A program made the position numbers and the translations under genes. A stretch of DNA of 64,000 nucleotides from Syntrophotalea acetylenica (GTDB lineage: Bacteria > Desulfobacterota > Desulfuromonadia > Desulfuromonadales > Syntrophotaleaceae): assembly GCF_001888165.1 (NCBI RefSeq), contig NZ_CP015455.1, positions 2,536,001 to 2,600,000 on the forward strand. Direction: 5' to 3'. This document shows, one piece after another, positions 35,421 to 45,128 of this stretch. The notes under the pieces were generated by a model. The model saw only the letters and a program-made list of their open reading frames with translations. It was not told where the DNA came from and searched no databases. Every line of letters starts with the position of its first letter. Within the stretch, counting starts at the first letter, position 1.

Positions 35421-37520
35421 TTACAAGGTTTCATCCAGCCGGCTGCCTGGATGCGAAGTCTTGCCGATGCCGGTCAGAGCAAAGCTGAATGATATTTCCT
35501 GCTCATCGCGGCGGTCCCGCCAGGATAGAAACAGACTCCAGCATTGGGCACGGTATTCCAGATTGAGAACATTTTCCAGGGTTACGCTCGAGTCGAGCGA
35601 ATAACGTTGTTCGTAGTTGATATAAACAGGTTTAAGCCAGGCCAAATCCAGGTTGGCGCTCAGATACTCCTGCTCGTCACGCCAGTATCGATACCGCAGC
35701 GCCAGGCCATTGCCCCGGCCGTCCTCCAGTCCACCCTCGGCATGAAAGGTTGCCAGACCGCCGCCGCTGGTGGCAAGACGCGAATCGATATCCAGGTAAC
35801 TGTGCCGCGTCGGGCGGACGACAAGTTCGGTACGCAGAGCACTCCAGCGCTCGGCTTCATCCCGCTGCGGCGCCAGCAGATCGCTGTGATCGGATCGGGA
35901 AATATCGTACTCCTGGGCCAGGCGCAGATAGAGGTATTCATGATAGTCAACCTGGCCCTGTTCCGATTCCTGTCGTGCGATAAGGCGGTTAACCAGGCCG
36001 TAACTGACAGTATTGCGCCGGCCGATGAAATCCTCAAACTCAAGTCGAGGCAGATCCTCCTGATCGACGCCGGGCACATATTCGTAGATAATTTCGGGTT
36101 GCAGCACGTGCTGAAGCTTACGGACGACTTCACCATCGACAGCATAAACCCGGCTCAGGCGGGTTCCGAGGCGCAGGCTCGCATCCGGCACACCTTTGTG
36201 TTCCTGCTCGCCATCCCAGGCATAAACTCTCTCGAGATAGCCCATGGAGGCCCCGATTTCCAGCCAGCCGCCCGGATTGAATTGCGCGGATATTTCCGGG
36301 CGCAAGCCGATGCGACCGACCTTCTCTCCCTGTTTTTTCCAAAGATACGCAGCTGAAGAATCGAGTCGAAAATAAAACGGTGTGTAGCCAAACCGGCGGC
36401 GCAAGATATCGAAGCGCACCTCTGGCAGGCGCTGTAAAGTCAGATCGTCATCAACCGGCAGTTCCTCGTCGTCCTCATTCAACTGACGCAGGTAGCGGAA
36501 CTGGCCGGCAAGATTGGCATTGCCCCAATGCCGGCTGGCGGCGATCACCGATTCGGCACGAGCGCGATTATATTCACCGGCCACCTCACCGAAATCGGAA
36601 AAATAGCGGCGGCTGCTGACATACTGGGCATCCGCGGTCAGCCATATCTGCCCCGGCAAGGTCCCCATATGCTGCCAGGCAAGAGCAACCTGATCGCTGT
36701 TCCCGTCCAGACCGGACACATGGTACAACTTGGCCTGGCCATCGTTGTCGTGTCCCAGGAAATATCGGTACTCTACCCCTTTACCCACACCGAGCCGCGA
36801 ATAATAATCGAGAAAAAAGGTCGCATCCATGTGGCGGTCGAGGACCTGATAATAGACCAGGGAAAGCTCCGTGCCACGTTTGTCCGACAGGCCGAAGCGC
36901 GGAGTCAGAAAGCCGGATTCCCGCTCGACCTTGACCGGGTAGCCCATGACCGGAAGATATAATACGGGCACATCGTAAATATGGAAAAATACGTGCCTGG
37001 CCCAGGCATAACCACCGACAGTCACATCCAGCTGCCGGGCACTGAATTTCCAGGAAGGACGTTCGCCATCGCAGGTGGTAAAAGTGCCATCGGCGATGCG
37101 GTACTGATATTTTCCGAGCTTTTCGATCTCGCTGCCCGCCACGTGAAAATTCGGTTTCGGCAGGAAAATACGCCCATTGCGAACCGAACCGACATCGCTG
37201 TCAATATTGAGGGTCAGAGCCTCGCCGCTAACCACGGCTTCCGGATCCAGCAACCGCACATTGCCAAAGGCCTGGGCATCGCCGGTTTCTTCATTGAATT
37301 GCATGCGGTCCGCGGCAAGGGTTGCTTCCCCCCGGCGCAGATGAACATCCCCCTGGGCCTGATAAACCCCTTCCTTCTGATCGAAAACCAGTTCATCGGC
37401 TTCAAGCGCAATAGGCAGGGGAGCTTGTTTTTCCTCGACGGCACAGGCAGGGCCACTGCCGCACAGGATACTTGCCAGTAGCAGCACCGCCACTTTCATA
37501 ACAGGGAAAAAGTCTTTCAC
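35421..37520 (-). CDS. lptD: LPS-assembly protein LptD
   Basis: A 699-residue outer-membrane protein that inserts lipopolysaccharide into the outer leaflet with LptE. A signal peptide (about 1-28, LLLASILCGSGPACAVEE) precedes the OstA jelly-roll domain (about 38-140; LEADELVFDQKEGVYQAQGDV in part) and the large C-terminal beta barrel with alternating aromatic strands. GTG 37520 overlaps the folC stop as GTGA and follows AGAGG; an internal ATG seven codons in is the alternative. The length is shorter than enterobacterial LptD, as usual in this phylum. Few Cys are present, so disulfide maturation may differ. Confidence 0.93.
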   Translation of the reverse strand: MKDFFPVMKVAVLLLASILCGSGPACAVEEKQAPLPIALEADELVFDQKEGVYQAQGDVHLRRGEATLAADRMQFNEETGDAQAFGNVRLLDPEAVVSGEALTLNIDSDVGSVRNGRIFLPKPNFHVAGSEIEKLGKYQYRIADGTFTTCDGERPSWKFSARQLDVTVGGYAWARHVFFHIYDVPVLYLPVMGYPVKVERESGFLTPRFGLSDKRGTELSLVYYQVLDRHMDATFFLDYYSRLGVGKGVEYRYFLGHDNDGQAKLYHVSGLDGNSDQVALAWQHMGTLPGQIWLTADAQYVSSRRYFSDFGEVAGEYNRARAESVIAASRHWGNANLAGQFRYLRQLNEDDEELPVDDDLTLQRLPEVRFDILRRRFGYTPFYFRLDSSAAYLWKKQGEKVGRIGLRPEISAQFNPGGWLEIGASMGYLERVYAWDGEQEHKGVPDASLRLGTRLSRVYAVDGEVVRKLQHVLQPEIIYEYVPGVDQEDLPRLEFEDFIGRRNTVSYGLVNRLIARQESEQGQVDYHEYLYLRLAQEYDISRSDHSDLLAPQRDEAERWSALRTELVVRPTRHSYLDIDSRLATSGGGLATFHAEGGLEDGRGNGLALRYRYWRDEQEYLSANLDLAWLKPVYINYEQRYSLDSSVTLENVLNLEYRAQCWSLFLSWRDRRDEQEISFSFALTGIGKTSHPGSRLDETL

Positions 37521-38785
37521 CGGGTCCTCTCCATATTCATCAAAAAATCCCGCACTTCGCCAACCAGAAACAGGGAGCCCGCCACCAGCACAACTTCCCC
37601 CTTTTCACAATCGGCCAGAGCCGCTGCCACAGCCTCGGCAGAAGATTCATGGACAGCGGCAGGAACCCCTGCGCGACGCGCTATTTGAACCAGTTTATCG
37701 GGTTCGACCGAGGGGGCAACCGGAGGCACGGTCGCATACAAGCGAAGCGTATGGGGAAGCAACGGGGCAAGAAGCTCATCGGGGTTTCTCGGCGCTTTGA
37801 TCCCCGCCACCCAACGCACTTTGCCAAGGCCCAGATCCTCAAGATAACGCGCCAGAGCCAGGGCCCCGCCCTGGTTGTGCGCACCGTCGAGCAACACATC
37901 CGTATCTCCACGCCACCATTCGAGCCGGCCCGGCCAACGCACGTTTTCCACCCCGTCGCGCAAAGCCTTTACCGGCAAGGGCAGGCCGTGATCGCGCAAC
38001 ACTGTGGCGACAGCCAGCGCGACCGCAAGATTCTGGCGCTGATGGCCCCCTTCAAGACCGGGACGCAGATTCTCGACAACCAGGTCGGCATGATGAAAAT
38101 CGAAGCACGGCGGATGCTCGACAATCCGATAATCACGATTCCAAAGACAGACCGGAGCATTGCTTTGCTCGGCCCGTGCCAACAGGACACGTTTGGCTTC
38201 AGGTTGCTGAGGGCCTATGACCACCGGCACCTGCGGCTTGATGATGCCGGCTTTCTCCCCGGCGACAGCGGCCAGGTCCGGGCCAAGATGTTCAGCGTGA
38301 TCCATACACACGGGAGTTATGACGCTGACTTCGGGCATTACAGCATTGGTGGCGTCGAGGCGTCCCCCCATGCCGACTTCCAGCACCGCAAAGTCGACCC
38401 TTTCACGGTGAAAATGCAGCAGCGCCATGGCAGTTGTAAATTCAAAAAAGGTAACCGGCAGGGTACCAACCACGGCGCGCACCAGATCGACAAGCGCCAC
38501 CATATCGGGTTCGGGGATCGCCCGACCGTCGATCCGTATGCGTTCGGTAAAGGAATGCAGATGGGGGGAGGTATACAATCCGGTGCGCAACCCGGCCGAC
38601 TGCAGCATCAAGGCCGTGGCCACCGATACGGAACCCTTGCCATTGGTGCCGGCCACATGGACGATGCGCATCGTCCGCTCCGGGTGCCCCAGGCGGGTCA
38701 GCAGGGTCTGGATATTGCTCAGTCCCAGCTTGATGCCGAAGCGTTGCAGACCATACAGGTAATCCAGACTCTGTTGATAATCCAT
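37517..38785 (-). CDS. folC: Folylpolyglutamate synthase/dihydrofolate synthase
   Basis: A 422-residue Mur-ligase-family enzyme adding glutamate to folates (and to dihydropteroate). It shows GTNGKGSVSVATALML (P-loop), the TSPHLHSFTERIRIDG motif, EVGMGGRLDATN and DGAHNQGGAL in the C-terminal domain. It lies three bases after accD and overlaps lptD by four bases, so accD-folC-lptD form an operon. The accD-folC order is conserved in many bacteria. Confidence 0.96.
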   Translation of the reverse strand: MDYQQSLDYLYGLQRFGIKLGLSNIQTLLTRLGHPERTMRIVHVAGTNGKGSVSVATALMLQSAGLRTGLYTSPHLHSFTERIRIDGRAIPEPDMVALVDLVRAVVGTLPVTFFEFTTAMALLHFHRERVDFAVLEVGMGGRLDATNAVMPEVSVITPVCMDHAEHLGPDLAAVAGEKAGIIKPQVPVVIGPQQPEAKRVLLARAEQSNAPVCLWNRDYRIVEHPPCFDFHHADLVVENLRPGLEGGHQRQNLAVALAVATVLRDHGLPLPVKALRDGVENVRWPGRLEWWRGDTDVLLDGAHNQGGALALARYLEDLGLGKVRWVAGIKAPRNPDELLAPLLPHTLRLYATVPPVAPSVEPDKLVQIARRAGVPAAVHESSAEAVAAALADCEKGEVVLVAGSLFLVGEVRDFLMNMERTR

Positions 38786-38788
38786 AGG

Positions 38789-39637
38789 TTATTGCTTCAT
38801 GAAAATATGCAGTATCTGCGACAGGCGCGCCTTCATTTCGGGACGGCGCACGATCATATCCACCATGCCGTGCTCCAGCAGGTATTCGGATCGCTGAAAA
38901 CCTTCGGGCAGTTTCTGCCGGATGGTCTGCTCGATAACACGCGGGCCGGCAAACCCGATCAGGGCGCGGGGTTCGGCCATGTTGATATCGCCGAGCATGG
39001 CGAAACTCGCCGTGACGCCGCCGGTGGTCGGGTCGGTCAAAACCGAAACGAAAGGCAGGCCGGCTTCCTTGAGCCGGGCCAGAGCCGCACTGGTCTTGGC
39101 CATCTGCATAAGCGACATGATGCTTTCCTGCATGCGCGCGCCACCGGAAGATGAAAAAACCAGGCAGGGACAACGGTTTTCAAGGGCTTTCTCCGCCGCC
39201 CGTGTGACTTTTTCACCGACCACGGATCCCATGCTGCCACCCATGAAGGAAAAGTCGAATACGGCGATCACCACCGGCAGGGAGTCGATCGTTCCCTCGC
39301 CCCAGATCACGGCGTCATTCAGGCCGCTGTTGTTAATGGCCGAACCGATGCGATCCCGATAACGCTTGCCATCCTTGAAGTCGAGAAAATCGACGGAACG
39401 CATGGCGGCATCGCGTTCGGCAAAGGAACCATCGTCCAATACCAGGGCAATACGCTCACGCGCCGAAATCCGAAAATGGTAATCGCATTTGGGACAGACG
39501 TTCTGATTGCGTTCGATCTCCTTGGCATAAATAATTTCATTGCAATGGGGACATTTTCGCCAGACCCCCTCAGGCATTTTAACCTTTTTGCTTTCGACAG
39601 GCACAATTGGCGCCTTTGATTTTTTAAACCAGGCCAT
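38789..39637 (-). CDS. accD: Acetyl-CoA carboxylase carboxyltransferase subunit beta
   Basis: A 282-residue subunit that, with AccA, transfers the carboxyl group from biotin to acetyl-CoA to make malonyl-CoA. A four-Cys zinc ribbon opens the protein (CPHC at 29-32, CPKC at about 48-51), followed by the carboxyltransferase crotonase fold with [11 protein letters not shown] and [14 protein letters not shown]. It is first in the accD-folC-lptD run. In Geobacter relatives trpB and trpA usually sit just upstream; here a 175-base spacer and a DNA-glycosylase gene occupy that position. Confidence 0.97.
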   Translation of the reverse strand: MAWFKKSKAPIVPVESKKVKMPEGVWRKCPHCNEIIYAKEIERNQNVCPKCDYHFRISARERIALVLDDGSFAERDAAMRSVDFLDFKDGKRYRDRIGSAINNSGLNDAVIWGEGTIDSLPVVIAVFDFSFMGGSMGSVVGEKVTRAAEKALENRCPCLVFSSSGGARMQESIMSLMQMAKTSAALARLKEAGLPFVSVLTDPTTGGVTASFAMLGDINMAEPRALIGFAGPRVIEQTIRQKLPEGFQRSEYLLEHGMVDMIVRRPEMKARLSQILHIFMKQ

Positions 39638-39812
39638 CTCTCACCTCGTTGTCGTCTCTATCCAGGTGTCCGGATGCGAAACGATGAGTTTCGGAATCGG
39701 CAGACAGCGCCCCGGATCCCGCATCGGGCCACCGGGGGAGCCCTCCGGTCGAATGGCAACTCCCGCACTGATCAGTCAAAAAACGTAACTTTATGAAAGA
39801 CTCAAAGCGATT

Positions 39813-40487
39813 TCAACCGTTTTCTGCCAGAATACGTACCTGCCGAAGCAAATCCATGAACATCTTTGCATTGATCCGCCCCGTATTCACATTGTAGCGG
39901 CTGGTATGGTAGCAGGCGACGACCCAAAGCCCGGTCGGCAACTGGTAGCATGCTGCATGCGCAAAGGGATAATCGGCAGCTCGCTCAACAATTCCGGACT
40001 CCTGGCACAGACGCAGGTAACTGTCAAAAGCCCCACGGCCCAGAGCCATTACCACCTTCAGATTCTTCAGGCGCTTCTGTTCCGCGGCCAGAAAGGGCCG
40101 GCATTGTCTGAATTCGATATGCTGCGGTTTGTTTTGTGGCGGCACACATTTAACCGCATTGCTGATATAAAGATCCTGCAGCGTCAGTCCGTCTCCGGGG
40201 TGTTCGGCTTGCGGCTGGCTGGCAAAACCTGCGGCATGCAACAACGGATACATGAAATCTCCCGCGCCATCCCCGGTAAACGGCCGGCCGGTACGGTTGG
40301 CGCCATGCGCACCCGGCGCCAGGCCCAGCAGGAAAACCCGCGCGGCGGGATCACCGAACCCGGGCACTGGCCGATTCCAGTATTCCACGCGCTGCCGCCC
40401 CTTCGCCGGCTCAAGTTCGCTCATATAACCAGCCAGTCTGGGACAACGGCTACAATCCGAAAGTTTTTCCAGATCGTAACCGCTCAC
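39813..40487 (-). CDS. Uracil-DNA glycosylase, family 5 (UdgB-like)
   Basis: 224 residues. The active-site motif GLAPGAHGANRTGRPFTGD and the second motif CYHTSRYNV (H-x-S-x-x-N type) match the thermophile-type family 5 uracil-DNA glycosylases, which remove uracil or deaminated bases. Iron-sulfur ligands are likely among Cys12, Cys15 and the Cys residues near KCVPPQN and RQCRPF. Family 4 lacks this motif 1, so family 5 is preferred. It overlaps the upstream rhlE-like gene by four bases, pairing RNA-helicase and base-excision genes without a known shared role. Confidence 0.88.
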   Translation of the reverse strand: MSGYDLEKLSDCSRCPRLAGYMSELEPAKGRQRVEYWNRPVPGFGDPAARVFLLGLAPGAHGANRTGRPFTGDGAGDFMYPLLHAAGFASQPQAEHPGDGLTLQDLYISNAVKCVPPQNKPQHIEFRQCRPFLAAEQKRLKNLKVVMALGRGAFDSYLRLCQESGIVERAADYPFAHAACYQLPTGLWVVACYHTSRYNVNTGRINAKMFMDLLRQVRILAENG

Positions 40488-41779
40488 GGCTTGTCTTTTT
40501 CCGAAGCCTGCGATGAGGTCTTCCTGGTTCGCCCTGACGGGCGCCGCCGCCGTGGCCTGTCCTTGCCGGCGCCTGCGGCAGGGGCCCCTCCGCGGGGCCG
40601 GACGGGCTTTTTGGCCGCAGGTGTGTAGGATTTGAAATCATGGCAGAAATCGCTGTCTTCGGGGAACACGGAGGGAACCCGATGGCCAATATAGTCTTCG
40701 ATGTCGGCCAGGTAAAAAACGGTATCCTCATCGGCAAAACTGATGGCCTTGCCGGCAGCACCCGCGCGCGCCGTGCGCCCGACGCGATGCACGTAGTCTT
40801 CACGGTCCTGGGGCAGATCGTAATTGATGACATGGGTAACGCCGTCGACATGGATCCCCCGGGACGCCACATCGGTGCCGACGAGGAAATGAATGCGGCC
40901 TTCCTTGAAATCGTCCAGGATGCGCATCCGCTTTTTCTGGGGGATGTCACCGGAGATGAGGGCAGCCTTGAAGCCGTTGGCCCGCAAACGACCGGACAGA
41001 CGTTCGGCTTCCCGTTTTGTATTGACAAACAGCATCACGCAGGTTGCCGGTTCCTTTTTCAGCAGCCCCATCAACAGGGCAAACTTTTCACGGCGCGCAA
41101 CATGGTAGAGCACCTCTTCAATCTGTTCGGCCGTAACCATTTCCGGCGCCACTTTGACTTTTTCGGCAAGGTTCATGAACTCATAGGCAAGTTCCATCAC
41201 CCGCTGGGACAAAGTGGCTGAAAAAAGCATGGTCTGTCGACGTTCGAAGGGCGGCAATTTACGCAAAATATACCTTAGATCCCGAATAAATCCCATATCG
41301 AACATGCGATCCGCTTCGTCTATGACGAGAGTCTGAATACTGCCCAGAGAAACGGCGCCTTGCTTGACATAATCGATAAGACGGCCAGGCGTTGCGATGA
41401 TGATATCCACGCCGCCGTGCAGGGCCTGTCGCTGCTTTTCATAATCGACACCGCCGAAAATCGGTTGAATGGTAAAATTACTGAAGCGCCCAAGTCCGGT
41501 GGCATCTTCGGCAATCTGCACAACCAATTCCCGGGTAGGAGCAAGAATCAGCGCTCGCGGCGCCGTTGGTTTCGGACAGGGCTCGGCAATCAACCGGGCA
41601 AACAGGGAAATCAGAAATGCGGCGGTTTTGCCGGTGCCGGTCTGCGCCTGCGCGGCCACATCCTTGCCATCGAGCGCCAGAGGGATGGATTGTTCCTGCA
41701 CTGGAGTCAGGACGGTAAAACCCATGGCATCGATGCCCTGTTGCACCTGCTGGGGAAGATCGAGTTCGGTAAACTGCAT
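40484..41779 (-). CDS. rhlE: DEAD-box RNA helicase, RhlE-like
   Basis: A 431-residue ATP-dependent RNA helicase. Motifs in order: Q motif (FTVLTPVQEQSIP), AQTGTGKTAAF, PTRELVVQI, TPGRLID, DEAD (VIDEADRMFDMGF), SAT, VGTDVASRGIHVDGV and HRVGRTARAG. The basic Lys/Arg-rich tail (about 385-431) suits rRNA binding. RhlE proteins assist ribosome assembly and mRNA turnover, often in cold. An AGGAAAA sequence precedes ATG 41779. It is coupled to the downstream UDG gene. Confidence 0.93.
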   Translation of the reverse strand: MQFTELDLPQQVQQGIDAMGFTVLTPVQEQSIPLALDGKDVAAQAQTGTGKTAAFLISLFARLIAEPCPKPTAPRALILAPTRELVVQIAEDATGLGRFSNFTIQPIFGGVDYEKQRQALHGGVDIIIATPGRLIDYVKQGAVSLGSIQTLVIDEADRMFDMGFIRDLRYILRKLPPFERRQTMLFSATLSQRVMELAYEFMNLAEKVKVAPEMVTAEQIEEVLYHVARREKFALLMGLLKKEPATCVMLFVNTKREAERLSGRLRANGFKAALISGDIPQKKRMRILDDFKEGRIHFLVGTDVASRGIHVDGVTHVINYDLPQDREDYVHRVGRTARAGAAGKAISFADEDTVFYLADIEDYIGHRVPSVFPEDSDFCHDFKSYTPAAKKPVRPRGGAPAAGAGKDRPRRRRPSGRTRKTSSQASEKDKP

Positions 41780-41957
41780 AAAATTTTCCTATGGCTGGCC
41801 TCCGCCCGAAATGGACGGAAAAGCTTCCTGTGTTTGAGATATGAAGGATTAGAAAAGAGAACCCATTGGACAGCCGATCATCGCCCCGGGTGGAAAAATT
41901 ATTCGGCGGGAAGTGATCGCAGCCCGATTTCCGGTGGGTACAGACCGGGCGTTCACC

Positions 41958-42599
41958 CTATGCTGATGCGCCGCAATTGCGAACGCTTTTAACTTTATGA
42001 ATGAAGGCCGCCACTTTGTGCGGATCCTTGATGCCGGGTGCCTGCTCCACCCCGCTGGAGACATCAACGCCATACGGCCGTACCCTGGCTACCGCTTCGG
42101 CCACGCAATCTGAATCGAGGCCACCAGCCAGGATAACGGGATACTCCCGAGCGACCCGTGCCGCAAGCTGCCAATCGCAGCGATGCCCGGTACCGCCGAA
42201 CTGGTCCGGAACGTATGCATCGAGAAGAATCGCCCTCGCGGGATAGCTGTCCAGCCGGTCCAGGATTTTTTCATCGCGCAAGCGCAACGCCTTGATTACC
42301 CGATAGGGAGCCAGCTGACGACAGATGGCAGGGGACTCGTCACCGTGCAACTGAATGACATCCAGCCCGCAGAAATCGGCAATTTGCCGCACCTGCCCGA
42401 CCTCCCGATTCACGAAAAGCCCGACAGTTGTCACGAAAGGCGGCAGTGCTTCGACAATTTCCCGCACCCGCGCCGGTTCAACATGGCGTGGGCTGCGTTC
42501 ATAAAACACGAATCCGAGCGCATCGGCACCACAACGCGCGGCATGTATTGCGTCATCGATGCGGGTTATGCCGCATATTTTAATCCTGGTCGGATTCAC
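41958..42599 (-). CDS. trpF: Phosphoribosylanthranilate isomerase
   Basis: A 213-residue TIM barrel performing the Amadori step of tryptophan synthesis. KICGITRIDDAI carries the catalytic Cys, ALGFVFYERSPR follows, IQLHGDE is typical, and AGGLDSDCV and GVDVSSGVEQAPGIKD bind phosphate. It is the last trp gene in the run trpE-G-D-C-F, 90 bases after trpC. No trpB or trpA follows; a DEAD-box helicase comes next. Confidence 0.96.
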   Translation of the reverse strand: MNPTRIKICGITRIDDAIHAARCGADALGFVFYERSPRHVEPARVREIVEALPPFVTTVGLFVNREVGQVRQIADFCGLDVIQLHGDESPAICRQLAPYRVIKALRLRDEKILDRLDSYPARAILLDAYVPDQFGGTGHRCDWQLAARVAREYPVILAGGLDSDCVAEAVARVRPYGVDVSSGVEQAPGIKDPHKVAAFIHKVKSVRNCGASA

Positions 42600-42689
42600 G
42601 TTTTTTCACCTTCAGAGGCCCGAAGCGACAGGCGGTGTCGATCGCGACGCCCGAACCGGCCTCCCTTACAAATCTGTGCCGGGCAGTCC

Positions 42690-43481
42690 TCAAGCGAGAG
42701 AATCGCCCAGCAACATAGCCAGCTTGCCTTCAATATCCTGTTCGCGCACCAGACTTTCGCCGATCAAAAATGCATCGGCACCAGCACGTTGCAAACGACA
42801 GATGTCTTCACGACAATGTATACCGCTCTCGGAGACCACCAGCCGGTCGGCCGGGACGCTCGGCAAAAGTCGCTCCGTCACCGCCAGGTCGGTATGAAAG
42901 GTTTTCAGATTCCGGTTGTTGATGCCGAGCATCGGCGTCGGCACCCGCAACGCACGCTCCAGCTCCGCCTGGTCATGCACCTCCAGCAGCACGTCCATTT
43001 TCAGCTCCGCGGCCAGACCGGCCAGATCGGCCAGGGCCCCATCGTCCAGCGCGGCGGCGATCAGCAAAATGGCATCGGCACCACATATCCGAGCCTCATA
43101 AACCTGGTAAGGATCGATGATAAAGTCCTTGCGCAGCAAGGGCAGTCGGACCGCATGCCGGATAGCGGCCAGATAATCGATCCTCCCGAAAAAAAACCTC
43201 GCATCGGTGAGCACGGACAGGCAGGCAGCCCCCGCGCGCTGATAACGGCATGCGATATCCACGGGGTCGAAATCAGCGCGGATCACGCCCTTGGAAGGTG
43301 ACCCTTTTTTAACCTCGGCAATTACCGCCGTGCCATTCTGAGCCCGCCTTCGCAAAGCTTCTGAAAAAGGTCGAATCGCGTCGCATTCCTGCAGCCGGGC
43401 CTGCAAATCCGCCAGCGGCAGCACCTGCCGGGCCGCCTGAACCTCCCCGGCCTTATGCGTCAGTATCTTGTCGAGTATCAC
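42690..43481 (-). CDS. trpC: Indole-3-glycerol phosphate synthase
   Basis: A 263-residue TIM barrel closing the indole ring. It shows [13 protein letters not shown] at the N-terminus, [19 protein letters not shown] with the catalytic Glu/Lys, [27 protein letters not shown], and NNRNLKTF and [14 protein letters not shown] 43481 overlaps the trpD stop (GTGA); the earlier open frame within trpD is rejected. It is a single-function enzyme, not fused to TrpF. Confidence 0.95.
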   Translation of the reverse strand: MILDKILTHKAGEVQAARQVLPLADLQARLQECDAIRPFSEALRRRAQNGTAVIAEVKKGSPSKGVIRADFDPVDIACRYQRAGAACLSVLTDARFFFGRIDYLAAIRHAVRLPLLRKDFIIDPYQVYEARICGADAILLIAAALDDGALADLAGLAAELKMDVLLEVHDQAELERALRVPTPMLGINNRNLKTFHTDLAVTERLLPSVPADRLVVSESGIHCREDICRLQRAGADAFLIGESLVREQDIEGKLAMLLGDSLA

Positions 43482-44536
43482 GTCTGCGTCATCCTGATCA
43501 ATGCGTTGAGTTTTTCCATTGCCCGGCCCTCGTCGATGGCGGCGGCGGCCATACACAGGCCTTTCCCGATGGAATCGGCCATGCCGGCGGCAACCAGCGC
43601 AAAAGCACCGTTCAACAGGACAATGTCGCGCCGGGGACCTTTGTCGCCACGCAGTATCGCACGCACGAGCTCGGCGTTGCACCGGGCATCGCCTCCGGTC
43701 AGATCTTCAAGGCGGCAGCGCTTCAGGCCAAAGTCTTCAGGGGTGATCGTTTTCAGCTGAAAAACGCCATCGTCAATATCGGCAACACGCGTCCCAGCGG
43801 TGAGGGTCACCTCATCCATGCCATCCAGCCCGTGGACGACAAATCCCCGTCGGCAGCCCAGCCGACACAACACCTCCGCAAGCGTGGGCACCAGGTCGTC
43901 CTTGTAAACTCCAAGCACCTGGCGGTCGGCACCAGCCGGATTGGTCAGAGGGCCGAGAATATTGAAAATCGTACGGATGCCGATTTCCCGCCGCGGGCCT
44001 ATGGCGTAACGCATGGCCCCGTGCAAAGCCGGCGCGAATAGAAAACCGATGCCGGTCTCGGCGATACAATGTTCCACCGTTTGCGCACTGACATCCAGGT
44101 TGACGCCAAGGGCCTCCAGCACATCGGCGCTGCCACACAGCGAAGAAACGCTGCGGTTGCCATGTTTGGCGACTTTCACGCCGCAGGCGGCCACGACAAA
44201 CGCAACCGTCGTTGAAATATTGAAGGATTTCGTGCCACTGCCGCCGGTACCGCAGGTATCGAGAACAGCTGACATGGTCTCCTGATCAAGATTGATCTCT
44301 TCGCGGTCGATGTCCAGTACCTTGCCGACCCTTACCGGCGTCGCATGGTCACGCATGACCCGGGCCGCACCGGTAATCTCATCGACCGTCTCCCCCTTCA
44401 TGCGCAGTGCCACGATAAAAGCCCCGATTTGGGCGGAGGTCGCCTCCCCCCCCATGATCAGGTTCATGACTTCAATCATGTCCGCTTCGCTGAGATTCTC
44501 CCCTTCAACGACACGGGCGATAGCCTGTTTGATCAT
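43478..44536 (-). CDS. trpD: Anthranilate phosphoribosyltransferase
   Basis: A 352-residue enzyme attaching phosphoribose to anthranilate. Diagnostic motifs are [18 protein letters not shown] (pyrophosphate loop), [21 protein letters not shown] and [17 protein letters not shown]. It is separate from TrpG (in enterobacteria the two are fused). It lies 24 bases after trpG and overlaps trpC. Confidence 0.97.
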   Translation of the reverse strand: MIKQAIARVVEGENLSEADMIEVMNLIMGGEATSAQIGAFIVALRMKGETVDEITGAARVMRDHATPVRVGKVLDIDREEINLDQETMSAVLDTCGTGGSGTKSFNISTTVAFVVAACGVKVAKHGNRSVSSLCGSADVLEALGVNLDVSAQTVEHCIAETGIGFLFAPALHGAMRYAIGPRREIGIRTIFNILGPLTNPAGADRQVLGVYKDDLVPTLAEVLCRLGCRRGFVVHGLDGMDEVTLTAGTRVADIDDGVFQLKTITPEDFGLKRCRLEDLTGGDARCNAELVRAILRGDKGPRRDIVLLNGAFALVAAGMADSIGKGLCMAAAAIDEGRAMEKLNALIRMTQT

Positions 44537-44560
44537 AGCAGCGAGCCTCGGAATACAGCA

Positions 44561-45127
44561 TCATCCAAGATGCAGAAAGTTTTGCAGCAGATCCTTTCCC
44601 GCCACGGTAAGGATGGACTCGGGGTGGAACTGAACGCCCCACAGGGGCAACTGGCGATGGCGCAACCCCATGATTTCTCCGTCCTCGGTCCATGCCGTGA
44701 TCTCAAGACAATCGGGGAAGGTGGCACGCTCGATGACCAGGGAATGGTAGCGGGTCGCGTCAAACGGATTAGGCAAACCGGCAAACAGTTCCCGACCATC
44801 GTGATGGATGGGGCTGGTCTTGCCGTGCATGAGGCATCCGGCCCGAATGATGTTTCCACCGAAGGCATAGCCGATGGACTGGTGACCGAGACAAACTCCC
44901 AGAATCGGTAGTTTGCCGGCAAGTTGCTGGATAACTTCAACCGAAATGCCGGCTTCCCTGGGAGAACATGGCCCCGGAGAAACCACCAACCGGTCGGGCC
45001 GCCGCCGAATAATCCCTGCAATATCAATCTGATCGTTGCGGTACACCTCAACCTCCTCGCCAAGTTCAGCGAAGTACTGCACGAGATTGTAGGTGAAGGA
45101 ATCGTAGTTATCGATCATCAACAACAT
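44561..45127 (-). CDS. trpG: Anthranilate synthase component II (glutamine amidotransferase)
   Basis: A 188-residue class I amidotransferase giving ammonia to Trp[16 protein letters not shown] starts the protein, the nucleophile Cys is in [15 protein letters not shown], and the His-Glu pair is in [10 protein letters not shown]. Such subunits may also serve p-aminobenzoate synthase (PabA). The start was set at 45127, one base after the trpE stop, because the open frame before it lies within trpE. Confidence 0.95.
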   Translation of the reverse strand: MLLMIDNYDSFTYNLVQYFAELGEEVEVYRNDQIDIAGIIRRRPDRLVVSPGPCSPREAGISVEVIQQLAGKLPILGVCLGHQSIGYAFGGNIIRAGCLMHGKTSPIHHDGRELFAGLPNPFDATRYHSLVIERATFPDCLEITAWTEDGEIMGLRHRQLPLWGVQFHPESILTVAGKDLLQNFLHLG

Positions 45128-45128
45128 G

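Noticed and set aside
37649-39154. 501-codon open frame on the plus strand opposite folC and accD
   Set aside because: Composition is typical of antisense frames, and both opposite genes have all their motifs.
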